From a virus, in the IMG/VR virus record IMGVR_UViG_3300032322_002674, positions 1 to 64,000 of that record: DNA of 64,000 nucleotides, one strand, 5' to 3'. The translations under genes and the position numbers were made by a program. How positions within the stretch are numbered: the stretch's first letter is position 1; every line of letters starts with the position of its first letter. Shown one piece after another: positions 33,990 through 43,196 of the stretch. The notes under the pieces were generated by a model. It was given only the letters and a program-made list of their open reading frames with translations. It made no database searches and was not told where the DNA came from.

Positions 33990-36479
33990 ATGGCAAATAA
34001 CCCTTTTAATAAACAAGACATTGAAAAAGAAATTGAAAGACTTAAAGAATTGGAAGAAATAACCAAATCTATTAATGGTAATTTAGGTCTTTGGGTTAAA
34101 TCTTATGGTCAAATTAATAAAATTCAAAAGGAATTAAATAAATCACAAGATACAATAAATAAATTAAAAGAAGAAGAATTAAATACTACTGACCAACAAA
34201 GAAAATTATTATTACAAGGTGTTATAAAAGAATTAGAAAATGAATATTCATTAGTTGAAGAAAAATTAAAATTAATAAAACAAGAACGTAATCTTCAAAG
34301 AGCAATACAAGGTGAAATAAAAAAAAGAACTAAAGAAACATTAGAAAGTGTTGGTGAAACCACAAAACAATATGTACAACAAAATTTTTCAGTATCATCA
34401 ATTTTATCTTATTTAACAGATATTGATTCACAAATAAGAAAAACCAATCTTGCAATAGGTGGTGGTGAGGAAGGATATAATAACATAAGAATTTCATTGG
34501 AAGAATCTGCAGGATTTTTAAGTAGAATTGGAGTTTCTTTGGCAGATGCGGCACAATTTCAAAGAATAATTACTGAACAAACTGGTAGGCAACAATTTTT
34601 AAATAGACAAAATGTTGAATCAATTGCATTAATGGTTCAAGGAACAGGTTTACAGGCAGAAATGATTGGTGAAATTGTTGCTGGAATGGAATTATTTGGC
34701 AGGGGTATTAATTCAACAAAAATGTTTATTGAGGAAACCCTTAACATGTCAAATGAAATGGGTTTAAATGGTATTGCTGTAACCAAAAAAATTGGTGAAA
34801 ATCTTAAAAAGGCACAAGGTTTCTTTTTTAAACAAGGTCAAGATAAAGGATTACGTAACATTGTTATGTTATCTGAAAAATATAGAATGAATATACAATC
34901 TGCATTAGGTTTTGCAGAAAAAGTACAAACTGTTGAGGGTGCAGTAGAAACTGCAGCACAATTACAAGTACTAGGTGGTTCTTTTGCTCGTTTAGGTAAT
35001 CCTTTTGAACTTTTATTTAAAAGTAGAAATGACATAGAAGGATTTGTTGAATCTTTGGTAAAAACTAATGACCAAATTGCAACTTTTGATAAAAAATCAA
35101 AAACATTTAAAATAAGTGCTCTTGAATTACAAAGATTAAAATCAATTGCAGAAGTTACTAGTATCCCTTTTGAGGAATTAACTGAATCTGCATTAAAATT
35201 TGCTCAACTATCTAAGGCATCATCTCAAATTAATTTTGGTACTAAAAAAGATAGGGAAATGATTGCCAATATGGCAAAATTAAATGAAAAAGGTGGGTTT
35301 GATGTTACATTTGAAAAGGGTGGAGAACAAGTTACAAGAGCAATTGAACAATTAACAAGTGCTGATTTGGGTTATTTAAAACAAACACAACAGTCTTTGA
35401 AAGAAAGAGCAGAACAAGCAATGGGTTTTGATGATACATTAAAATCTGTTACAGAAGAATTAAAAGCAACACTTTTACCACTTTTAAAAGGTATTAATGA
35501 AGCATTAATTTCCTTTAGAAGTTTTAGAGATTCACTTTTTGGTGAAGATGGTGATAGTTTTGCAAAAAAAATAATGATGGGTGGTTTACTTATTGCAGGG
35601 GTTGCTCCAGTATTATTATCTTTTGCATCAGTATTTTTAAGTGGAATTGGTAGATTAATGGCAGGTGGATTATTAAATAAGATGGGTTCTGCAAGTGCAA
35701 TGTCAACTGCAACTACTTTGGGTAAAGGTGGAATATTTTCATCACTTTTTGGTGGATTAAGTGTTGGTAAAGGTATTGCATTAATTGCTGGTGTAAGTGT
35801 TGCTATAATTGGATTATCTTATGCCTTTAAAAGTTTGGGTGATGTTAATTGGGGTAATATTGATATTGGTAAACTTGGGGGTCTTATGGCTGGTGTAGTT
35901 GCTCTTGGTTTTGCAGCTGCAAAACTTGGAGTTTTAATTAGTGCTTCTGGGGGTGGTGTTTTTGGAATAATTGCTGCAGGAATAGGAACATTAACCTTAT
36001 TATCACTTCCAATATTTACTTTCTCTTATGCATTAAATTCTTTAGGTGATTCTTTTAAAAATTTATCTATGGGAGTTAATTCTATTGATACAACCAAATT
36101 AAAAGATGTTTTATCTTCTATGGGTGATGTATTATCACAATCAACAAAATCTTTTGGTTCTGCAATTACTGAATCTTTATTTGGTAATAAAATAGAAGGT
36201 GTTGTTCAACCAATTGTGGAATTAAGTAAAATTGATAGTGAAAAACTTAAAGTAATTTCTAATCTATTTGCTCAATCAAAAGGAAAACCTTTAGTTGTTA
36301 AAGTAACTGATGATATTAATATCAAATTTGATGATTTAAAAATCAATATTAATGGTGAAACAAGTGTTGTAAATAATTCTAAATTAAGGGAAAATATTAA
36401 AGAACAAGTAATTCAATCACTAAATGATGCATTTTATACAAATAGAATATCTGTTCCTTCTTTAAATGGTAGAGGTTAA
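33990..36479 (+). CDS. Tail tape measure protein
   Basis: 829 aa from ATG 33990; in-frame codons further upstream overlap the previous gene. Residues 1-110 are coiled coil (Lys/Glu/Leu heptads), 110-480 helical and Gln-rich, and about 530-740 hold several Gly/Ala/Ile hydrophobic segments, as in tape measure proteins that enter the host membrane on DNA ejection. T4 gp29 is 590 aa, so a longer tail is expected here. No lysozyme or peptidase domain seen. Shares a TTAA stop with the converging 68-aa gene. Confidence 0.78.
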   Translation: MANNPFNKQDIEKEIERLKELEEITKSINGNLGLWVKSYGQINKIQKELNKSQDTINKLKEEELNTTDQQRKLLLQGVIKELENEYSLVEEKLKLIKQERNLQRAIQGEIKKRTKETLESVGETTKQYVQQNFSVSSILSYLTDIDSQIRKTNLAIGGGEEGYNNIRISLEESAGFLSRIGVSLADAAQFQRIITEQTGRQQFLNRQNVESIALMVQGTGLQAEMIGEIVAGMELFGRGINSTKMFIEETLNMSNEMGLNGIAVTKKIGENLKKAQGFFFKQGQDKGLRNIVMLSEKYRMNIQSALGFAEKVQTVEGAVETAAQLQVLGGSFARLGNPFELLFKSRNDIEGFVESLVKTNDQIATFDKKSKTFKISALELQRLKSIAEVTSIPFEELTESALKFAQLSKASSQINFGTKKDREMIANMAKLNEKGGFDVTFEKGGEQVTRAIEQLTSADLGYLKQTQQSLKERAEQAMGFDDTLKSVTEELKATLLPLLKGINEALISFRSFRDSLFGEDGDSFAKKIMMGGLLIAGVAPVLLSFASVFLSGIGRLMAGGLLNKMGSASAMSTATTLGKGGIFSSLFGGLSVGKGIALIAGVSVAIIGLSYAFKSLGDVNWGNIDIGKLGGLMAGVVALGFAAAKLGVLISASGGGVFGIIAAGIGTLTLLSLPIFTFSYALNSLGDSFKNLSMGVNSIDTTKLKDVLSSMGDVLSQSTKSFGSAITESLFGNKIEGVVQPIVELSKIDSEKLKVISNLFAQSKGKPLVVKVTDDINIKFDDLKININGETSVVNNSKLRENIKEQVIQSLNDAFYTNRISVPSLNGRG

Positions 36480-36682
36480 AAATTTAATTTTATTTTATTG
36501 GTGTGAAATATAGGATAGACTACGTTATAAGGAATATAACCATCTTTAATTATTCTTATATCTTTATATGTTTCATTTTTTAAAAAATTATTTTTATTTA
36601 ATTCTTCATAAATTTCAAATGAAACTAATAAAAATTTAATTTTATTCTTATTTTTATCAATAAAATTATCTAATACATTCAT
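36476..36682 (-). CDS. Hypothetical protein, 68 aa
   Basis: Small Lys/Asn-rich protein with an N-terminal helix and a few strands. Lies 12 bases after the second methylase gene, so cotranscribed. Function unknown. Confidence 0.5.
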   Translation of the reverse strand: MNVLDNFIDKNKNKIKFLLVSFEIYEELNKNNFLKNETYKDIRIIKDGYIPYNVVYPIFHTNKIKLNF

Positions 36683-36694
36683 TTATTTAACTTT

Positions 36695-37351
36695 TTATTC
36701 ATTAGTCCAAAAACATTCTACTGTTTGATGTTTTGAACCATTCATTGATTTCATTGGTTTGAATTCCATCCAATCTGCCTTACTATTTTCACAAACAATA
36801 ATTTGACCAATTCTAGATTTTGACCATTCAGAAAGTTTATTAAAATCTATAAGTTTATTACTCCATTTATATCTATGACCACCATATTGATATGGTGGGT
36901 CTATGAACCATGTTGCTTCTTCATTTTTAATTTCATCATAATTACCTAACTTTATTTCCCAATGTTTAATTTTATATAAATTAGATGATATTCTTTCTTT
37001 AGTTTTTTGTGGATTCATTCCTTGAAATGTTCCTGCTTTTTTTTGTGGGATTGATGCACCTTGCCCTGCAATAAAACCAAGTAATGTAATTTCTTCTTCT
37101 ATTAACCCATCTGTATTAAAATATTCACCTCTATTAAAATTTGGTAGTTTTAAAATATCTTTTTCAGAACAAGATTGTAAATATTTCCACAAATTATAAA
37201 TTTTTTCATATTTATCTACTAACAAAATATCATTTTCCCAATATTTTAAACTATATCTTGCACTTCCAGCAAATGGTTCAATTATTTTTGAATATTTAGG
37301 TGGTGGATAATATTTAACTATTTTACTTTTACTTCCGTAGTATGAAAACAT
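36695..37351 (-). CDS. Dam-like DNA adenine methyltransferase with DPPY
   Basis: 218 aa. Motif I E-P-F-A-G-S-A-R-Y at about 24-32 and catalytic D-P-P-Y near residue 151-154; the N-terminal Y-Y-G-S-K-S-K is typical. Shorter than Dam (about 270), so the target-recognition part is small. It lies three bases after the virion gene 37355-38110, so it may be transcribed late from that promoter. Methylated phage DNA would resist some host enzymes. Confidence 0.85.
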   Translation of the reverse strand: MFSYYGSKSKIVKYYPPPKYSKIIEPFAGSARYSLKYWENDILLVDKYEKIYNLWKYLQSCSEKDILKLPNFNRGEYFNTDGLIEEEITLLGFIAGQGASIPQKKAGTFQGMNPQKTKERISSNLYKIKHWEIKLGNYDEIKNEEATWFIDPPYQYGGHRYKWSNKLIDFNKLSEWSKSRIGQIIVCENSKADWMEFKPMKSMNGSKHQTVECFWTNE

Positions 37352-37354
37352 ATT

Positions 37355-38110
37355 TTATTTTACCTTTTTAATTGGTTTTAAACTACCTGAAAATATTGTA
37401 TTACCAATTTTAATATTAATATCTTCCTTAATTAATTTTTCCTCATAAACCTCATTTATTGTTTCATAAACAATTTCCTTAATTACACTTCTTAGTTCAT
37501 TAATATCAAAATTAAAATTTCTATTTTCTTTTAAAACTTCCCTATCCCTTAAATTTGTTGGTTTTTGAATATTACCTTTCTTAATATTACCTTGTGGTTT
37601 AATTTCATATTTTTCATCCAAACGATTTTGCAAATCCTTACTTTTATTTATAATATTCATAGGTACACCAATATTACCAGTTATTGCAGTTGCATCAATT
37701 TTTGGGATTGGAGTTTTTTCCATTATTTCCAATATATCTTTTGGTAGTTTCTTTTTAACTTCTTCCCTAATATTTCCACTTGGTTGTTCAGGAATATATT
37801 GTGGATGATATTGTGGAACAAATGTATTTTCTTCCATTAATCCATGTTGTTGTGGGTTAATTGTTGTTTGTAATAGATTTGGTGACATTTTCTCTATTTG
37901 GTCATACATTGAATCATAATCTTCTGAAACTTCGTTATAAGTCTTATAATCCTCATTTATGGGGTATCTTGATGGTTGTATTGGGTCTTTGGTTATATTT
38001 TTAATATCAACAGATTCAGATTTCTCCATAACCATTTTACTTCTATTTAATAATTGTGTTAATTTATTTGCTCTTTCTTGTGCCTCTTTTTGTGATACTT
38101 TAATGTCCAT
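37355..38110 (-). CDS. Putative prohead or virion protein, 251 aa
   Basis: Charged, Pro/Gln-rich, low in aromatic residues; disordered look at 60-180. Near the C-terminus an amphipathic helix I-N-E-L-R-S-V-I-K-E-I-V is followed by L-I-K-E-D, an I/L-x-E site. Has an ATATTTAT promoter. Scaffold or core proteins share such composition, but the assignment is tentative. Confidence 0.5.
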   Translation of the reverse strand: MDIKVSQKEAQERANKLTQLLNRSKMVMEKSESVDIKNITKDPIQPSRYPINEDYKTYNEVSEDYDSMYDQIEKMSPNLLQTTINPQQHGLMEENTFVPQYHPQYIPEQPSGNIREEVKKKLPKDILEIMEKTPIPKIDATAITGNIGVPMNIINKSKDLQNRLDEKYEIKPQGNIKKGNIQKPTNLRDREVLKENRNFNFDINELRSVIKEIVYETINEVYEEKLIKEDINIKIGNTIFSGSLKPIKKVK

Positions 38111-38122
38111 GATTTTTTAATT

Positions 38123-38130
38123 ATAAATAT
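38123..38130 (-). promoter_or_regulatory. Late-promoter-like ATATTTAT
   Basis: Exact ATATTTAT on the minus strand preceded by TGCAA, 12 bases before the ATG at 38110. Confidence 0.6.
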
Positions 38131-38153
38131 TTGCAGAAAAAAATAAAGTAAAA

Positions 38154-38300
38154 ATGCATATTTTTGTGAAAAAAAACAAAGAAAGATATAAAATTAGTTA
38201 TCATATTAAAAAACTAAAATATCAAAATCCTGAATATTTCTTTGTTTTTAAAAAACATAAAGATGGATATAATATTTGGAGAATTGATACAAAACTTTAA
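38154..38300 (+). CDS. Small basic protein, 48 aa
   Basis: ATG 38154 to TAA 38300: MHIFVKKNKERYKISYHI at the start, W-R-I-D-T-K-L at the end. Very basic and aromatic. It lies divergent from the 251-aa gene and 14 bases from the stop of the WYL gene. Real coding is likely but not certain. Confidence 0.45.
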   Translation: MHIFVKKNKERYKISYHIKKLKYQNPEYFFVFKKHKDGYNIWRIDTKL

Positions 38301-38314
38301 AATAATTATTAATT

Positions 38315-38746
38315 TTAAAATGCACCGCCAAAATCATCAGTTAATTCATTATTATTTCTTGGTGGAACATCATTAAAATTTGCAATTGCCTCAACTCTAT
38401 TCATTGATTCATCACCATTTGGATTAAATCCTGGTCTAACTTCATCAAATCTTTGATTTCTAAGTACTTGCCATTGAATTATTCTATCAGTTCTGAATAA
38501 TCTCCAACCTGGAACTTCATTTGGGTGGTCAGATACTCCATCCCTTTGCCATGCCCTAATTACAGGGTTATTTGCCTTAGATAAACCAAATGCAACAGGT
38601 TCAACTGTTCTATAACCTCTAACATTAACTGTATCACCTATATAATAAAATCTAATAACCTTTCTATTAGTTATTGCATCAAGTACTCTGTATCTTGCAA
38701 CACTTTCAGAAATAATTTCCTTAAATAGATTATATATTGATTTCAT
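38315..38746 (-). CDS. WYL-like domain protein with N-terminal leader, 143 aa
   Basis: Residues 1-18 form an amphipathic leader (M-K-S-I-Y-N-L-F-K-E-I-I-S-E-S) with I-x-E at 12-14. Residues 20-105 follow the WYL pattern: N-R-K-V-I-R-F-Y-Y, G-Y-R-T-V-E-P, W-R-L-F-R-T-D-R-I. WYL domains bind ligands or nucleic acid in regulators and defence proteins. Here it has no DNA-binding partner and a late promoter, so a virion-borne role seems more likely. Confidence 0.65.
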   Translation of the reverse strand: MKSIYNLFKEIISESVARYRVLDAITNRKVIRFYYIGDTVNVRGYRTVEPVAFGLSKANNPVIRAWQRDGVSDHPNEVPGWRLFRTDRIIQWQVLRNQRFDEVRPGFNPNGDESMNRVEAIANFNDVPPRNNNELTDDFGGAF

Positions 38747-38751
38747 TATTT

Positions 38752-38759
38752 ATAAATAT
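38752..38759 (-). promoter_or_regulatory. Late-promoter-like ATATTTAT
   Basis: Exact ATATTTAT on the minus strand, five bases before the ATG at 38746; a nearly leaderless message would result. Confidence 0.6.
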
Positions 38760-38762
38760 CAA

Positions 38763-39683
38763 TTATTTTATAATAGGTGAATTTAAAGGATGCAAAAATC
38801 TATCAAATTCAAAAATAGGTTGTTCAGATATTTCAGAATAAAAAGTTTCATTTAGATTTTTTCCAAACATCTCATAATTCAATAAGTTAATTTTTTTGTA
38901 CAATTTCTTTTCGTAATTGTTTATTTTTGATTTAATCATTCCTGACCAATAAGAAATAAAGTGTTCTGTATTTCTTGTTCTATCACCTTTTAATTCCTTA
39001 AATTTATTTATATATTCATCAATATTGTTAACATTTTTTAAATGTTTCTTAAAATCAAAATTTTTATATTGATTTAGATATTTAAATTCTTCTGAATTAA
39101 AAAATATATCCCAACTTTGTTTTGTGTTATTTGGATTACTATTTTTTATATGATGTAGTATAGAATTTATTCTAGCAGATTCCTCTGAATTTAAAAAATA
39201 GTAAAGTGTGTTAATGAAATAATTCCATATATCATCTTCATTATAAAGTTTTTGATATATTTTTGTATTTTCAATGTCTTTATTAATTCTATTGTTATTA
39301 AATGTTTTTATTAACTGATAAAGATGTAATAATTCATGTGATAAAATATATTCTATATTTTCTTCATTATTAATATTTAATGTAATTCCTATCTTTGCAT
39401 CATATACATCAAAATCACCGTAAAAATCAAATCTATTGGAACACCAACCATGATTTATGGTATAATCATTTTTGATTATAATCAATTCTATTAATAGTCC
39501 ATTTATATTATATTCTTTTAATTTAATATTTTCTTTTAAATTAATTTTTATTTCATTTTGTGATGTTAAATTCCATTTTTTATTGTTATATTTATTTAAG
39601 ATAATATTATAAAGATATTCTAAAGTCGGTTTCATTTCTTTTAAATACCCACTTTCAAGTAATAATTCCAATAAATACCTCAT
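38763..39683 (-). CDS. HExxH zinc metalloprotease-like protein A
   Basis: 306 aa from ATG 39683; the longer frame overlaps the upstream gene. H116-E-L-L-H120 is a zinc-binding HExxH, and E167/E168 in N-S-E-E-S-A-R gives a plausible third ligand. The gene at 46931-47785 has the same pair of motifs at similar spacing, so the two are paralogues. Sits in a late operon eight bases after the 81-aa gene. Could process virion proteins or degrade host envelope protein; not proven. Confidence 0.65.
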   Translation of the reverse strand: MRYLLELLLESGYLKEMKPTLEYLYNIILNKYNNKKWNLTSQNEIKINLKENIKLKEYNINGLLIELIIIKNDYTINHGWCSNRFDFYGDFDVYDAKIGITLNINNEENIEYILSHELLHLYQLIKTFNNNRINKDIENTKIYQKLYNEDDIWNYFINTLYYFLNSEESARINSILHHIKNSNPNNTKQSWDIFFNSEEFKYLNQYKNFDFKKHLKNVNNIDEYINKFKELKGDRTRNTEHFISYWSGMIKSKINNYEKKLYKKINLLNYEMFGKNLNETFYSEISEQPIFEFDRFLHPLNSPIIK

Positions 39684-39690
39684 AAATAAA

Positions 39691-39936
39691 TTAAATAAAA
39701 TCTGGATAAGTGTAAGAAGAATTAAAACGATTTCTTGATGTTGCATTACCTCTTTCCAAAATATCCAAAGAAGAACCAATTGAACCATTTAATTCACCTT
39801 TACCCTTAATATCTCCAGTAGATAATGCATTTGGGTGATTTGTGTCATATAATGAACCTGGTTGTTCGTTATATATATTTCTTGCCTTATTATCAGGTCT
39901 TTGTACATTTCCTATTAATTCTAATGGTGATGGCAT
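39691..39936 (-). CDS. Hypothetical late protein, 81 aa
   Basis: Asn/Ser/Gly-rich, likely unfolded alone, with no cysteine. First gene of the late operon that includes metalloprotease A, under ATATTTAT at 39954. Small virion or assembly protein likely. Confidence 0.55.
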   Translation of the reverse strand: MPSPLELIGNVQRPDNKARNIYNEQPGSLYDTNHPNALSTGDIKGKGELNGSIGSSLDILERGNATSRNRFNSSYTYPDFI

Positions 39937-39953
39937 AATATTTAGTTTTTTAT

Positions 39954-39961
39954 ATAAATAT
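39954..39961 (-). promoter_or_regulatory. Late-promoter-like ATATTTAT
   Basis: Exact ATATTTAT on the minus strand within ATATATTTATAT, 17 bases before ATG 39936. Confidence 0.55.
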
Positions 39962-39963
39962 AT

Positions 39964-40461
39964 CTAAAAATATTTTATTGAATAGACAATTCTTTTTAAT
40001 TGTTCTTTTCTAAAATCATTTCTAATAATTCCTTTCATTTTATTTTTTCTTTTATGTGGGTATTTTACATAATTAAATGCATCATTATAATTCATTTCAG
40101 TATTCTCAACTATTTTTTTTATTCTTTCTTCACCTGCATTAGATTTTTCTTTTTTAACCATTAAAACATATTCTTTTATTTTATCAGAAAAAATATCATA
40201 ACCGTTAAAAAGAGTTTGTAACCTATCTATAAAAAATTCATTAAAATAAACTTTTTTGTTTCCATCAGTTTGTGGTGAAAAATTTATTGTATCAGGATTA
40301 ATATTCTTTATGAAATCATTAATTATTTTATATGCAGTTGCAGTTGAACGAACCGTATAAAACTATATAATAAAATATAGTAATTTCCTAATTCTTTCAT
40401 TCACATAATGATTTAAAAATTTATCTTCACTAATAATATTTTTAATAAATTCTATTGTCAT
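39964..40461 (-). pseudogene. Phage protein of 165 codons interrupted by one in-frame TAG
   Basis: ATG 40461 overlaps the stop of the 912-aa gene as ATGA, a strong sign of a true coupled start. The frame reads 32 codons, meets TAG at 40363-40365, then stays open for 132 more codons to TAA at 39964. Codon use after the stop is like that of real genes, ending in a basic segment Y-P-H-K-R-K-N-K-M-K. An internal ATG at 40161 gives a 65-aa fragment. Either a recent nonsense mutation, readthrough or a base-call error. Confidence 0.6.
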
Positions 40462-43196
40462 AGATTATTTTTTATTCCTCTTGATGTTGTTGGAACTTTG
40501 TCAATACCTAATGATGGTTTAACCATTTTATTTTTATCTTTTGTATGTGTTTTTTTAAACTGATTATCCAAACCTATATCATATAGGGTTTCTTTCTTTT
40601 TATGTATTTGACCTCTGTATTGATTTAAAATATTTTCAATCCAACTTTTCATTTCCAATCCACCTGCAAGATAAAAATCAATTCCATCATTATTTTTGTC
40701 AAAAAAGTTTTTTAACCTTTTAATTTCATAATAAGAAATAGTATTTTGATTTAAAAGGTAGTTTGAACGTTTTGATGACATTCCATATTCTTTTTGGTAT
40801 TTTTTTATTTCTTCTTTAACAAAACCAGGTATTACAAATTCTTTTCCTTCTAATTCAGAATTTGTTTCATTAAGTTTACCAAAACTATCATATTTTGAAT
40901 TATCATTTTCTTCATATTCTTTCATTTTTTCTAATGCATCACCTAATTTATTAAATCCATGAAATGTTGGTAAATTTGGGTGTACTAAAAGTATATCGAA
41001 ATGACTAAATCCAATAAATAAATTTTTCAAATAATCAGAATATATTATTATACTTATTCTATCAAATGTTATAGGGAAATTAATTTTTTTATTTAGTTCC
41101 CTTTCAAATTTTTCTTTTAATTTTTTTAAATTAGTATGATACAACGTAAAAAACCCCAAATCAGATGTTGTAAATTCTTCAATTGGTTTTTTTAAAATCT
41201 GATTTATATATTCTTCCCTTTGTTTTTCTTGTTGTGATGCACGAGATTTTATTTTATCACCTAAACCCTCTTTTATAAAATCATCTTCAATGTTACCACC
41301 AGTCAATATTTTTTCAATATTTTCTAAAGAATCTTTATCTAAATCAAAAGTATCATTATATATATTATAATGTCCTATAATATCCATATCATCATAATAA
41401 AAATATCCATAATACAGAACCCCAACATTAATCCAATCATCATCTTCAAGTGAAGGATTTAATTCTAAATTATCACTTAATAAACCCCTTCTATTTAATA
41501 TTTCTTTTAATTCGTTTTCATAATATTTTATTCTTTTATACCAATATTTAATTTGTTCAGATAATTTAGTTATTTCTTTTCTTTTTTCTTCATTAACAGA
41601 ATCAAATACTTCTTTTATTGGATTATATTCGTCATCCAAAACCATTCCCCAATTACTTTTATTTACTTGGGTTTTATTTATATATTCAATTTTTTGTTTT
41701 AGATTTTGGTTTGCACGAGAAGTTAATTTTAATCCTTCTTTTATTTCCTTTTGTTTAAAAATTCCTTTAAAAGTTTCTTTTTCTCTTTCAATAATTTCTT
41801 TTCCTTTTTGTATTAATTCTTTTATTGTATTTGCACTACCAAAAACTCTAACTGGTTGATTATAAGAAACCCCATTAGATAATGTTCTTCTTTCTATTGT
41901 AGAATAAGAATAAGTTAAATCAGGCAAATTACATCTAAAATTAACATCTTTAAGTTCAAATGTAACTGAATTAATAAATTTACCTTTTAATCCTTGTCTT
42001 TCTTCTATTTCATAATCATAATCACCCATTTCTTTAATTATGAAATCACTTATTTTGTAAGTATATTTTGGGTGGGTATCTAATAAAAAATTATATTCAG
42101 GATTTGATAAATTTTCTAAACCTTTTTTTAATATTTGATTTATATATTCCTCCCTTTGTCTTTCCTGGTCTCCAGCACGAGATTTTAAATTTAATCCCTC
42201 ACTTATATTTTCTTTTTTTAAAAAATCCAATAATTCACCAACAGTTTTAAATTCCTTATATAAAGTTATTTTTAAATTTTCTAATTCAGTTTTAATTAAA
42301 AGAATGAAATCATCCCAAAATTCAATTCTATAATAACCACTATCATCTAATGAAAAAGTAATTTTTGTTATATCATCTCTAAAATCCTTTTCAATTTCAT
42401 GATATGGTTCTTGTTGTAATTTTTGAAGTTTATCAATTATCTTAACATAAATTGGTTTTGCATTATCATCACCAATAAATCTAATTTCTTCTGGTGTTAC
42501 ATCATTAATATTTTTGGATAATATATTTCTAATATATTCTTCCCTTTGTTTTTCTTGTTGTGATGCACGAGAAGTTAGTTTTAAACCTTCATTTATTTTT
42601 TCACTCTCATATTTTATCTCTAATTTTTTTATTTCTTCATAAACCTTCGGTAAATAAAAATTACCTATAAAATCAAAAATTTCTTTGTTTGTTAAATTAT
42701 AATTATATATAATACTATCAATTATTCTATTATATGTTTCAGGTATGTGTATTATACTTTGGAACTCTGTGTCAATGTTTTTTTGTTTATCATAACTTAA
42801 ATGTATTGGAATAACAGGATAATTATCCCAAAAAGGTGTGGCATAAAACAAATATTTGTCATTTTCCCAACTTACAACACCTTCCAAACTATTTTTATAA
42901 ATTTCATAACCTTTATATTGACTTGGTATATTATTATTTATATTACCAGCAAATTCATTATAAAATGATTCTTTTTCTTTTTCATTTAAATCCAAATAAT
43001 CAAGTTCATTATAATATATTACTTGTCCATTATCAAATTTATGTCTAACATATTTTCGTTTTATATCATCTGGTAAAAATATAAAAACTTTTACTGGTAA
43101 ATTAAATTTTTCCTTATTTTTAATTTTATTTGAATAAAATTCTATTGCCTTTAGTTCTTGTTGATTGGCTCTAGAAGTTAGTTTTAAATTACCCAT
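40458..43196 (-). CDS. Five-module SRA repeat protein, 912 aa
   Basis: Built from five modules of 203, 130, 154, 156 and 269 residues. Each opens with (E-G)-L-x-L-x-S-R-A and a Q-x-E-x-Q-R-E-E-Y-I helix; SRA lies at 8-10, 209-211, 339-341, 493-495 and 651-653. The later modules follow I-x-E (201-203, 331-333, 485-487, 641-643), the form cut by T4-type prohead proteases. Module bodies differ. The last 140 residues hold a further helical segment seen in phage virion proteins (S-S-K-R-S-N-Y-L-L, G-G-L-E-M-K-S-W). Probably a virion polyprotein; function unknown. Confidence 0.7.
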   Translation of the reverse strand: MGNLKLTSRANQQELKAIEFYSNKIKNKEKFNLPVKVFIFLPDDIKRKYVRHKFDNGQVIYYNELDYLDLNEKEKESFYNEFAGNINNNIPSQYKGYEIYKNSLEGVVSWENDKYLFYATPFWDNYPVIPIHLSYDKQKNIDTEFQSIIHIPETYNRIIDSIIYNYNLTNKEIFDFIGNFYLPKVYEEIKKLEIKYESEKINEGLKLTSRASQQEKQREEYIRNILSKNINDVTPEEIRFIGDDNAKPIYVKIIDKLQKLQQEPYHEIEKDFRDDITKITFSLDDSGYYRIEFWDDFILLIKTELENLKITLYKEFKTVGELLDFLKKENISEGLNLKSRAGDQERQREEYINQILKKGLENLSNPEYNFLLDTHPKYTYKISDFIIKEMGDYDYEIEERQGLKGKFINSVTFELKDVNFRCNLPDLTYSYSTIERRTLSNGVSYNQPVRVFGSANTIKELIQKGKEIIEREKETFKGIFKQKEIKEGLKLTSRANQNLKQKIEYINKTQVNKSNWGMVLDDEYNPIKEVFDSVNEEKRKEITKLSEQIKYWYKRIKYYENELKEILNRRGLLSDNLELNPSLEDDDWINVGVLYYGYFYYDDMDIIGHYNIYNDTFDLDKDSLENIEKILTGGNIEDDFIKEGLGDKIKSRASQQEKQREEYINQILKKPIEEFTTSDLGFFTLYHTNLKKLKEKFERELNKKINFPITFDRISIIIYSDYLKNLFIGFSHFDILLVHPNLPTFHGFNKLGDALEKMKEYEENDNSKYDSFGKLNETNSELEGKEFVIPGFVKEEIKKYQKEYGMSSKRSNYLLNQNTISYYEIKRLKNFFDKNNDGIDFYLAGGLEMKSWIENILNQYRGQIHKKKETLYDIGLDNQFKKTHTKDKNKMVKPSLGIDKVPTTSRGIKNNL

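Noticed and set aside
34330-34554. 74-aa minus-strand frame inside the tape measure gene
   Set aside because: Antisense of a clear coding region, skewed Leu/His content, no start signals.
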